DNA from: Actinomadura sp. J1-007
GTDB lineage: Bacteria; Actinomycetota; Actinomycetes; Streptosporangiales; Streptosporangiaceae
Direction: 5' to 3'
Length of the DNA stretch: 64,000 nt
Assembly: GCF_009793335.1 (NCBI RefSeq)
Contig: NZ_WING01000001.1
Location: 3,038,001-3,102,000 of the forward strand
The notes beneath the pieces were generated by a model that was given only the letters and a program-made list of their open reading frames with translations, had not been told where the DNA came from and ran no database searches. Below are positions 34,993 to 42,393 of this stretch, in pieces (the first letter of the stretch is position 1; every line of letters starts with the position of its first letter). A program made the position numbers and the translations under genes.

Positions 34993-35805
34993 CTAGTGGG
35001 GTGGCGGGTCTTCGGTCGGGCGGGTGGGGACGGTCTCCAGGACCTCGACGGGGTCGCCGACGGTGAGGATGCCGGGCTCGCGCGGGACGCCGTTGCGGCC
35101 GAAGCGGATGCCCCGGTCGATGGTGCGGTAGCGGGCGAGGGTCCGCAGCGGCTCCCGGCCGCGCTCGCCCGTCGCCTGGTCGGTCGTGGTGATCACGCAG
35201 CGGGCGCAGGACTTGACCAGCTCGACCACCGTGCCGCCGACGCGCAGCAGCCGGACCTCGTCCTCGCCGTACGCGCCGAGCCCCTCGACGACGAGGCTCG
35301 GGCGGAACCGGTCCATCGGCAGCGGCTCGTCCAGCCGCCCGTTCAGGTCGGCGAGGGACTCGGCGGAGATCACCAGCAGCGGGTAGCCGTCGGCGAACGC
35401 GACCTCACCGCCGCCCCGCGACGTCGGCCGGCGGCCGGTGAAGCGGACGAGGCGGCACTCGACGTCGAACCGCTCCGAGAACCAGCGCGCCGCCTCGTCG
35501 CCCTGGTCCGTCCCCTGGCACTCGGACCTGTGGACGGTCACCTCCCGCACCGGGCCGTCGTCCACAGCCTTGTGGACGAGCGTGTCGGCGCCCGGGTAGC
35601 CGACGGTGAGGACCTCGCCGTCGTAGGCGACCCGCAGCCGGGCCATCGGCGCGTGGTCGCGCTGCGAGAGGAACCGGCCCTCGGGCGTGCACAGCATGAA
35701 CTCCCGGTCGTACCGCAGGCCCCGCGGGGTCAGCTCGGCGGTGCGCAGCGGGATGCCGCCGCCGCTCTTGAGCGGGTAGACGTTCAGCTCGGTCAGCGTC
35801 GCCAC
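34993..35805 (-). CDS. MOSC-domain protein (YcbX-like)
   Basis: A 270-residue protein with an N-terminal MOSC beta-barrel domain (LTELNVYPLKSGGGIPL, GLRYDREFMLCTPEGRFLSQR) and a C-terminal MOSC domain holding the conserved, potentially molybdenum-cofactor- or sulfur-binding Cys in KSCARCVITTTDQ, followed by GREPLRTLARYR. Such proteins take part in reduction of N-hydroxylated compounds or in sulfur transfer; partner here unknown. The start is GTG 35805 with GGAGG 8 bases upstream. It is the last gene of a leftward run after ltrA and purB. Confidence 0.9.
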   Translation of the reverse strand: MATLTELNVYPLKSGGGIPLRTAELTPRGLRYDREFMLCTPEGRFLSQRDHAPMARLRVAYDGEVLTVGYPGADTLVHKAVDDGPVREVTVHRSECQGTDQGDEAARWFSERFDVECRLVRFTGRRPTSRGGGEVAFADGYPLLVISAESLADLNGRLDEPLPMDRFRPSLVVEGLGAYGEDEVRLLRVGGTVVELVKSCARCVITTTDQATGERGREPLRTLARYRTIDRGIRFGRNGVPREPGILTVGDPVEVLETVPTRPTEDPPPH

Positions 35806-35903
35806 CGGGGCCCTCCTGCCGTTCGTGGGGTCGTCTGGGGGAACGAGTCTCAGGTGCGAGCGGGTCGGGCGCCGCGCCGGGCGGGCCGGGCGTGGCGCTC
35901 CGG

Positions 35904-37214
35904 TCAGGTGAGCGCGGACAGGCGGTCGAACATGCCGTCCAGCCGCTGGACGAACCGTTCGGGACGGCAGACCTCGTCGAGCCGCGCCTCGTCCAGCGCG
36001 AGCCCGGCCTCGACGGCCCGCACGCGCAGCGTCTCGCGGAACGGGACGCCGGTCTCCCACGTCTCCATCGCGGCCTTCTGGACCAGCGGGTACGCCTCGT
36101 CGTCGCGGGACATCCCGGCCTCGACCAGTTCCAGCAGCACGGTGGAGGTGTAGATCAGGCCGCCGGTCGAGTCGAGGTTGGCGCGCATCCGCTCGGCGTC
36201 CACCACCAGGCCCGACATCAGGCGGTTGGTGAGGTTCAGCATGTAGTCGAGCGCGATCGCCGCGTCGGGCAGCGCGATCCGTTCGGTGGAGGAGTGCGAG
36301 ATGTCGCGCTCGTGCCAGAGCGGGATGCCCTCCATCACCGGGACGATCTGCGCGCGGACGATCCGCGCCATCCCGGCGAGCCGTTCGGAGATGATCGGGT
36401 TCTTCTTGTGGGGCATCGCGGACGAGCCCTTCTGGCCCTTGCCGAACGGCTCCCACAGCTCGCGCACCTCGGTGCGCTGCCCGTGCCGCACCTCCAGCGC
36501 GATCGCCTCGCAGACCGTCGCCGCGATCGCGAGCGCGGAGACCCACTCGCTGATGCCGTCGCGGATCACGACCTGCGTGGAGACGTCGGCGCCCTTGAGG
36601 TCCAGCTCGCGCGCGACGTGCCGTTCGATCTCCGGGTCGATGTTGGAGTACGTCCCGACCGCGCCGGAGATCGCCATCACGCCGACGCCCTCGCGCGCGC
36701 GGCGGAGCCGGTCGCGGGAGCGGGCCATGGCGAACGCGAAGTCGGCGACGCGGTGCCCCCACACGTCGGGCTCGCCGTGGATGCCGTGGGTGCGGCCGAC
36801 GCGCAGCGTCGCGCGGTGCTCCAGCGCGTGGTCGCGGAGCGTCGCGACCAGCGTGTCGGCCTTGGCGAGCAGGATGTCGGTGGCCTCGACGAGCTGGAGC
36901 GCGAGCGCGGTGTCGAGCAGGTCGGACGAGGTCATCCCGAAGTGCACGTAGCGGGCGGCCTCGCGCGGCTCGGTGTTGTCGGCCCACGCCGAGAGGAACG
37001 CGATCACGTCGTGCTGGGTGACCGCCTCGATCTCGTGCACCGCCTCGGGGGTGGGCGGCGGGGCCTTGCGGATCGGCTCCACCACCTCCGGCGGGATCGT
37101 GCCGGCCTCGGCGTGGGCCTCGACCACGAGGGTCTCCACCTGGCACCACAGCTCGTACTTGTGCGCGTCGCTCCAGACGCGTCCCATCTCGGGAAGGGTG
37201 TAGCGCTCAATCAC
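35904..37214 (-). CDS. purB: adenylosuccinate lyase
   Basis: A 436-residue fumarase/aspartase-superfamily enzyme acting twice in purine synthesis (SAICAR to AICAR and adenylosuccinate to AMP). The superfamily signature is GSSAMPHKKNPI, with the catalytic-His segment THGIHGEPDVWGHR and FGMTSSDLLDTA also present. The start is GTG 37214, which overlaps the stop of ltrA as GTGA, so the two genes are translationally coupled. Length is normal for the family. Other purine genes in the window (purA, purD) are unlinked. Confidence 0.96.
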   Translation of the reverse strand: MIERYTLPEMGRVWSDAHKYELWCQVETLVVEAHAEAGTIPPEVVEPIRKAPPPTPEAVHEIEAVTQHDVIAFLSAWADNTEPREAARYVHFGMTSSDLLDTALALQLVEATDILLAKADTLVATLRDHALEHRATLRVGRTHGIHGEPDVWGHRVADFAFAMARSRDRLRRAREGVGVMAISGAVGTYSNIDPEIERHVARELDLKGADVSTQVVIRDGISEWVSALAIAATVCEAIALEVRHGQRTEVRELWEPFGKGQKGSSAMPHKKNPIISERLAGMARIVRAQIVPVMEGIPLWHERDISHSSTERIALPDAAIALDYMLNLTNRLMSGLVVDAERMRANLDSTGGLIYTSTVLLELVEAGMSRDDEAYPLVQKAAMETWETGVPFRETLRVRAVEAGLALDEARLDEVCRPERFVQRLDGMFDRLSALT

Positions 37215-38419
37215 GCCGACGATTGTCCCAGGTCGCGCTCGCGGCCCGCGCCCCGGAGCCCCCCGAGCCCGCGCGGGACGGCCCGTCCGGCGCGGTGCTC
37301 GGCGGCGAGGGCCGCCGCGACGACGGCGACGAGCGCGGCGAGCTCGGCGGCGGAGCCCCACAGGCCGACCGGGAACGCGGCGACCGCGACCGCGGCGGCG
37401 GCCAGCCGGATCCGGGACGGCCCGGTGCCGAGGACCCGCCGGAACGCGGCGTCGCCGGCGAGGTAGATCGCGACGCCGCCGGCGAGCGCGAGCGCGGGCG
37501 CGGCGTCCAGGTGCTCCCAGGCGTGGCCGAGCGCCTTCTTCATCCCGGCCGCGGCGACGATCACGCCGACGACGATCGGGATGTGCGCGTAGAAGTAGCC
37601 GAACATCGTCATCTGGGCGCGCCGCGCGTCGTCCGCCTCGGTCAGGGCCTTTTCGGCGCGCTCGTCGTCACCGACGAAGTACGTCCACCAGATCGCGGCG
37701 GCGAGCGCGAGGCCGAGCAGGACCGCGACGATCAGCCCGGCGTCCAGGGCCAGGCCCTCGACGCCGACGCCGATCGCGATGACCGACTCGCCGAGCGTGA
37801 TGATGACGAGCAGCCCGTGCCGTTCGACGATGTGCGCGGGCTGGATCGCGAACCGCCCGCCCGGCGGGACGATGAACGGCTGCGCGATCGGGACGATCAG
37901 CGCGAGCGTCCACAGGACGTAGACCGCCGGGCCGTCCAGCAGGCCCGCGACGACGATCAGCGCGGCGGCCAGCAGGTTGGCGGGCAGCACCCGCAGGATC
38001 ATCCGGTTGCCCTGCGCGTACAGCGTGACGTGCGCGAGGACGAGCACCAGGTAGCCGAGGCCCCACACCACCCCGCCGTCCTTGAACGCGGTCGGCGTCG
38101 CGAGCGCGACCATGAAGAACCCGCCCATGCCCGCCAGCACGAGCAGCCGCCGCAGCGCCGTCGTCGGCGCGGTCATGTTGGTCAGCCAGGCGTACCCGGC
38201 GTACATCCACCACAGCACGCCGAACATCAGCACGACCTGGAAGAGGCCGAGCGGGTTCAGCTCGTGGACCAGGACCCCGGTGAGCTGGGTGACCGCGAAC
38301 ACGAACACCAGGTCGAAGAAGAGCTCCAGCGTCGTGACGCGGTAACCCGCCTCACCCGGCGCGTCGGCCGGGGGTGCCGGGGGAGGTCCGGGTTCGGGGG
38401 ACGGAGGGTTGGGCGGCAT
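37211..38419 (-). CDS. low-temperature-requirement A (LtrA) family membrane protein
   Basis: A 402-residue integral membrane protein with about eleven hydrophobic segments. The family signature is at the start of the membrane region: LELFFDLVFVFAVTQLT, followed by LWWMYAGYAWLTN and VERHGLLVIITLGESVIAIG. The N-terminal 25 residues are Pro-rich. LtrA proteins are widespread in actinobacteria with no established function. The ATG at 38419 has GAGG 9 bases upstream. The gene overlaps purB by 4 bp, and an AT-rich patch (38455-38476, TTGCATTGTAATCGTGTAAT) upstream probably contains the shared promoter. Confidence 0.9.
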   Translation of the reverse strand: MPPNPPSPEPGPPPAPPADAPGEAGYRVTTLELFFDLVFVFAVTQLTGVLVHELNPLGLFQVVLMFGVLWWMYAGYAWLTNMTAPTTALRRLLVLAGMGGFFMVALATPTAFKDGGVVWGLGYLVLVLAHVTLYAQGNRMILRVLPANLLAAALIVVAGLLDGPAVYVLWTLALIVPIAQPFIVPPGGRFAIQPAHIVERHGLLVIITLGESVIAIGVGVEGLALDAGLIVAVLLGLALAAAIWWTYFVGDDERAEKALTEADDARRAQMTMFGYFYAHIPIVVGVIVAAAGMKKALGHAWEHLDAAPALALAGGVAIYLAGDAAFRRVLGTGPSRIRLAAAAVAVAAFPVGLWGSAAELAALVAVVAAALAAEHRAGRAVPRGLGGLRGAGRERDLGQSSA

Positions 38420-38486
38420 GCCGACCTCGCAGGGCGTTCCGGGAATGGGGGGTTTGCATTGTAATCGTGTAATTTCCCGGAACGGC

Positions 38487-38534
38487 GGCGGGTCCGGACG
38501 CCGGTCAGGCGGCGGGCCCGGACGCCGGTCAGGC
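38487..38534. repeat. 24-bp tandem duplication spanning a stop codon
   Basis: GGCGGGTCCGGACGCCGGTC-AGGC occurs twice head to tail (38487-38510 and 38511-38534) with one difference. The second copy includes the stop codon of the phosphotransferase gene (38529-38531). It seems to be a recent slippage event. Confidence 0.75.
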
Positions 38535-39293
38535 CCAGAAGGATGGCGGGAGGGCTTCGATCTCGGCGGCGGCCTGTTCGAGGTCGGCGGCGAACGGCAG
38601 CAGCGTCTCGTAGTACGGCGTGCCCTTCATGCCGTGGATCGCGCGGGCGTTGATCCGGGCCCGTTCCACCACGGTCCCGCCGAACGCCGAGCGGTCACCC
38701 TCGTAGCCGTACGCGTCGAGCAGCAGCCGCAGCCTCCGCGCACGGTCGTCGAACGCCGTGAACCCCTGCGCCTCGACCACCCGGCGGGCGTGCAGCGGCA
38801 CCCAGGTCAGCGCCGAGTACGCCAGGTCCATCTCCCGCGACGACGGCGACGCGGTGTCCCAGTCGACGAACCCGACGAGGCCGTCCGCGCCCCACACGGC
38901 GTTGTTGGGGGACGCGTCGTGGTGGCCGATGACCAGGCCCGGCTGCCACGGGCGCCCGGTGAACCACGTCGCGCCCTCCTCCGGGACGTAGTCCGCGGTC
39001 GCGTCGTGCAGCCGGCGCAGCCACGCGCCCACCTGTTCCAGCGCGAGATCGGAGTGCGCCCAGGCGGGCCATGGCAGACGTTCGCCGATCGTCTCGCCGT
39101 CCAGCCAGGTGAGGACCTCGCGGCCCTGCTCGTCGAAGCCCAGCACCCTCGGCGCGCCCTCGAACCCGATCGACTCCAGATGGCGCAGCACGCCGTGGAC
39201 GGCGGGCGTCCAGTGGTTCGCTCCGCGGTGCACGGTGTCGCCGACGCGCACGGCGCCCACGTGCCTGCCGCCGGGAAGCCTCTGCTCGTCCAT
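38529..39293 (-). CDS. aminoglycoside-phosphotransferase-fold (APH) kinase
   Basis: A 254-residue protein-kinase-like fold enzyme. The catalytic loop is VIGHHDASPNNAV (HxD with downstream Asn) and the metal-binding motif is VDWDTA, both intact; the N-lobe has REVLTWLDGETIG. Such enzymes phosphorylate small hydroxyl compounds; most chromosomal copies are not antibiotic-resistance determinants and the substrate here is unknown. The ATG at 39293 is the first that gives a normal family start. It stands alone, divergent from the PhoD-like gene. Confidence 0.85.
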   Translation of the reverse strand: MDEQRLPGGRHVGAVRVGDTVHRGANHWTPAVHGVLRHLESIGFEGAPRVLGFDEQGREVLTWLDGETIGERLPWPAWAHSDLALEQVGAWLRRLHDATADYVPEEGATWFTGRPWQPGLVIGHHDASPNNAVWGADGLVGFVDWDTASPSSREMDLAYSALTWVPLHARRVVEAQGFTAFDDRARRLRLLLDAYGYEGDRSAFGGTVVERARINARAIHGMKGTPYYETLLPFAADLEQAAAEIEALPPSFWA

Positions 39294-39457
39294 GCGCCCA
39301 GTTGTACGCCGCCGCGCGCGCCGCCGCACCGGGTTATTCGCCGCCCCGCGGCAAGGCGCGAGGCCGCCACAAGCACGTGCCGGCGACGTGCCCGTACGGG
39401 GCCCGAACCGCCGAAGCGATGGACGCGGCCACCCCGCGTCCGCTAGAGAAGCGTGGT

Positions 39458-41128
39458 ATGACCGCTTTGGTACTCGGGCCCCATCTCCGGCACGTGAGCG
39501 CGCACACCGCGACGATCTGGGTGGAGACCGACCGCCCCTGCGAGGTCCGCGTCACCGGTGACGGCATCGGCGACGCCGCCTCCCGGACGTTCACCGTGCA
39601 CGGCCACCACTACGCGATCGTCGAGATCGACGGCCTGGAGGCGGGCGCGCGCGTCCCCTACGAGGTCGCGCTCGACGGGGAACGGGCCTGGCCCGAGGAC
39701 GGCACGCGGTTCCCGCCGAGCCGGATCCGGACGCTCGGCGGCGACGGGCCGCTGCGCGTGTCGTTCGGATCGTGCCGGCGCTCGCCGGACAAGGCGAACC
39801 GGCACGGCCACGACGCCCTCGCCGCGTTCGCGCACAGCCTCGCCGGGACCGGCGACCGCGCGCCGGGCGGCGCGCCCGCTGACCGGGGCGACCCGCCCGA
39901 GGACGCCTTCGAGTGGCCGGACGTCCTGCTCATGGTCGGCGACCAGGTGTACGCCGACGAGCTGAGCGAGGAGATGCGGGCGTTCATCCGGGGCCGCCGC
40001 GACCCGGACGAGCCGCCGGCGGACGAGGTCGCCGACTACGAGGAGTACACCCGCCTCTACGAGCTGGCCTGGCGCGAGGACCCCGCGGTGCGGTGGCTGC
40101 TGTCGACCGTCCCCACGTTCACCATCTTCGACGACCACGACATCCGCGACGACTGGAACACCTCCTACACCTGGCGGCGGCAGATGTGGTCGCAGCCCTG
40201 GTGGCGGGCCCGCATCACCGGCGGCATCGGCTCGTACTGGATCTACCAGCACCTCGGCAACATGTCCCCGGCCGACCGCGCGGCCGACCCGGTGTACGCG
40301 GCGGTGCGCGAGGCGTCCGAGGAGAGCGGCGACGGCGCCAAGGTCCTGGACGAGTTCGCCGAACGGGCCGACAAGGAGCCCGCCAGCACCCGCTGGAGCT
40401 ACGCGCACGACTGGGGCGGCACCCGGCTCATCGTGGTCGACAGCCGCTGCTCCCGGCTGCTGACGGCCGACCGGCGCGGGATGCTGGACGACGAGGAGTT
40501 CCAGTGGCTGGACGGGCAGTGCCAGGGCGGCATGGACCACCTGCTCATCGCCAGCTCCCTGCCATACCTGCTGCCGAGGGCGATCCACCACGCCGAGTCG
40601 TGGAACGAGGCGATGGCCGAGGGCGCGTGGGGCAAGCGGAGCGCGCGGCTCGGGGAGAGCATCCGCCAGGCCGCCGACCTCGAACACTGGGCGGCGTTCG
40701 ACGCCTCGTTCCGCGAGGTGGCCGCCGACGTCGTCGCGGTCGCGCGGGGAGAACGGGGTCCCGCCCCCGCCAGCGTCACGTTTCTGTCGGGTGACATCCA
40801 CTACTCGTACCTGGCCAGGGTCACCGAGCCGAGCACCACCTCGACCGTCTCGCAGGTCGTGTGCTCGCCGCTGCGCAACCCGCTCGTCGGGAGGTTCCGC
40901 CTGGCCAACAGGGTCGCCACCGCGAGGGCGACCGGCGCGCCGTTCCGCCTGCTGGCCAAGCTGTCCAAGGTCGCCCCGCCGCCGCTGCGCTGGCGCATGA
41001 CCGAGGGCCCGTGGTTCGACAACGCCATCGCCACCGTCGAGCTGTGGGACCGCGACTGCCGCGTCCGCTGGCAGACGCCCGGCACGCCGACGTCCCTCAC
41101 CGAGATGGGCCGCGCCACCGTCTGCTGA
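39458..41128 (+). CDS. PhoD-like metallophosphatase, cytoplasmic form
   Basis: A 556-residue protein: an N-terminal fibronectin-like beta domain (about residues 1-95; GPHLRHVSAHTATIWVET) and a PhoD/metallophosphatase domain with the motifs FGSCRRSP, DVLLMVGDQVYADE, FTIFDDHDIRDDWN, IVVDSRCSR and FLSGDIHYSY. All the Asp, His and Asn metal ligands are visible. Unlike secreted PhoD it has no Tat or Sec signal peptide, so it is probably cytoplasmic. Substrate not known. A 14-bp stem terminator follows the stop. Confidence 0.9.
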   Translation: MTALVLGPHLRHVSAHTATIWVETDRPCEVRVTGDGIGDAASRTFTVHGHHYAIVEIDGLEAGARVPYEVALDGERAWPEDGTRFPPSRIRTLGGDGPLRVSFGSCRRSPDKANRHGHDALAAFAHSLAGTGDRAPGGAPADRGDPPEDAFEWPDVLLMVGDQVYADELSEEMRAFIRGRRDPDEPPADEVADYEEYTRLYELAWREDPAVRWLLSTVPTFTIFDDHDIRDDWNTSYTWRRQMWSQPWWRARITGGIGSYWIYQHLGNMSPADRAADPVYAAVREASEESGDGAKVLDEFAERADKEPASTRWSYAHDWGGTRLIVVDSRCSRLLTADRRGMLDDEEFQWLDGQCQGGMDHLLIASSLPYLLPRAIHHAESWNEAMAEGAWGKRSARLGESIRQAADLEHWAAFDASFREVAADVVAVARGERGPAPASVTFLSGDIHYSYLARVTEPSTTSTVSQVVCSPLRNPLVGRFRLANRVATARATGAPFRLLAKLSKVAPPPLRWRMTEGPWFDNAIATVELWDRDCRVRWQTPGTPTSLTEMGRATVC

Positions 41129-41197
41129 CTCCCGGCGCGCCGCCGCCCCGGCCCCCGACGGCCAGGGAACGGCGGCGCGCCGCGAACCGGCGCGGTG

Positions 41198-41233
41198 GTG
41201 CGCCCGCTCCGCCCCTCGCCGGAGCGGGCGCAC
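41198..41233. terminator. strong hairpin between convergent genes
   Basis: GTGCGCCCGCTCCG / CGGAGCGGGCGCAC is a perfect 14-bp stem with an 8-base loop, located between the PhoD-like gene (stop 41128) and the convergent gene ending at 41297. Confidence 0.8.
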
Positions 41234-41296
41234 CCCCGACGCGCCCCGGGCAGGCCATCGACGCTGTGCCCATCGCGTCTAACGCGTCTAACGCGC

Positions 41297-42181
41297 TTAA
41301 CGCGCCAGCGCCTCCAGCAGGTCCAGGGCCCGGGGCAGGGACGCGGGAAGCCGTTCGATCCAGACGAGGAACGACTCGCCTCCCGGCCTGCCGTCGTCCG
41401 GCGACCGTCCCGGCGGATGGACGCTGTCGAGGAACGACCGTTCGGACGCGAGCGTCAACGCGAGTAGGTTGCGCAGGCGCTCGACCCGCTGCTCCAGGTC
41501 CGGTTCCAGGGGAACGAGCGCCGCGGCCCTGCCGGTCCCAACCATCGTGAGCGTCTCCCCGTCCGGAAAGACCGCCCGCAGGTCCTGTGCCACCACGACC
41601 GACCTCGCGAGCCGCCGCCACGGCTCCGACCCGTCCGACAGATCCACCATCACCAGGCAGTGCCCGCTGAGCACGGCATCCGCGTCCGTTGGCGGGCGCG
41701 GCCGAAGCGGCGCGTCCGGCGGAAGCGGCGCGGGTGGCGGCGATATCCGGATGGCGCGGTAGAGCTCCGCCAGGCGGCCTCGCAGGTACGCGACGGTCGT
41801 CAGGCCCGTGAGCGGGTCTTCGCAGTTCTCGGCGGCGAGCGCCATCATGCCCGCGTCGACCCACCCCTGCGCCGTGCACCGGACGAGCGGCAACGGCGGG
41901 TCCGGCCAGTCCAGCACGGAGAACAGCGCGCCGAGGTCGTCCAGCGCCTCGCCGATGCCCACTCCCGCGCGCCCGCGCGCCTGCCCGAGCCGCGCGCAGG
42001 CGCGGGCCATCCCGCGGCCGTCGCACACCGCCTCGACCACGGCCTCCACCGCCGGGGCCCACCAGTCGCCCGGCAGGTTCCAGCAGGACGTGACGCTGCG
42101 AGAGCGCCACCGTTCCCGCAACTCCTCCGTGCTCCGACGGGAACCGCTTCCCGCGCGTCCGCCGCTCCAGAGGTACGCCAT
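41297..42181 (-). CDS. degenerate GGDEF-like protein, unknown
   Basis: A 294-residue cytoplasmic protein. The middle reads CEDPLTGLTTVAYLRGRLAE, the signature that opens GGDEF domains (D-LTGL-NR-), followed by CLVMVDLSDG and a fold-compatible C-terminal half, but no GGDEF active-site motif exists, so cyclic-di-GMP synthesis is unlikely. The N-terminal 100 residues are helical with WWAPAVEAVVEAVC. The start ATG 42181 has GGAGG just upstream. It is divergent from the membrane-tethered ECF sigma factor and may share its promoter region. Three in-frame stops (TAA, TAG, TAG) follow each other at the end. Confidence 0.65.
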   Translation of the reverse strand: MAYLWSGGRAGSGSRRSTEELRERWRSRSVTSCWNLPGDWWAPAVEAVVEAVCDGRGMARACARLGQARGRAGVGIGEALDDLGALFSVLDWPDPPLPLVRCTAQGWVDAGMMALAAENCEDPLTGLTTVAYLRGRLAELYRAIRISPPPAPLPPDAPLRPRPPTDADAVLSGHCLVMVDLSDGSEPWRRLARSVVVAQDLRAVFPDGETLTMVGTGRAAALVPLEPDLEQRVERLRNLLALTLASERSFLDSVHPPGRSPDDGRPGGESFLVWIERLPASLPRALDLLEALAR

Positions 42182-42304
42182 CGCGCCTCCGCCCCCTGCT
42201 CATCCGTCGGTTCGGGCACCCGCGGGACCGGCCCGGAGTGCGTTCTGCGGCCCTCCAACGGACGAGCGGTCCGGTCATGACGCGATTCGCCGAACCATCT
42301 GCCG

Positions 42305-42347
42305 CGACATTCGGTGGTCAAGGCGTCACAATGAGTTGGCAATGTCG
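42305..42347. promoter_or_regulatory. inverted repeat in the ECF sigma/GGDEF divergent promoter region
   Basis: CGACATT (42305-42311) and AATGTCG (42341-42347) are perfect 7-bp arms 29 bp apart in the 212-bp divergent gap. The interval includes AT-richer sequence (TCACAATGAGTTGG) that could hold a promoter. Functional role is inferred from position. Confidence 0.35.
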
Positions 42348-42393
42348 AGCGGCGTTCGGCATGACACCGGCAAGCCCGAGGCGAGGAGGCCCC

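Noticed and set aside
34612..36153. 513-codon plus-strand frame
   Set aside because: It covers the GC-only tract and the antisense of MOSC; no recognisable protein.
38529..39293. Antibiotic resistance gene
   Set aside because: The APH fold alone does not show drug specificity, and the gene sits in a normal chromosomal context without mobile elements.
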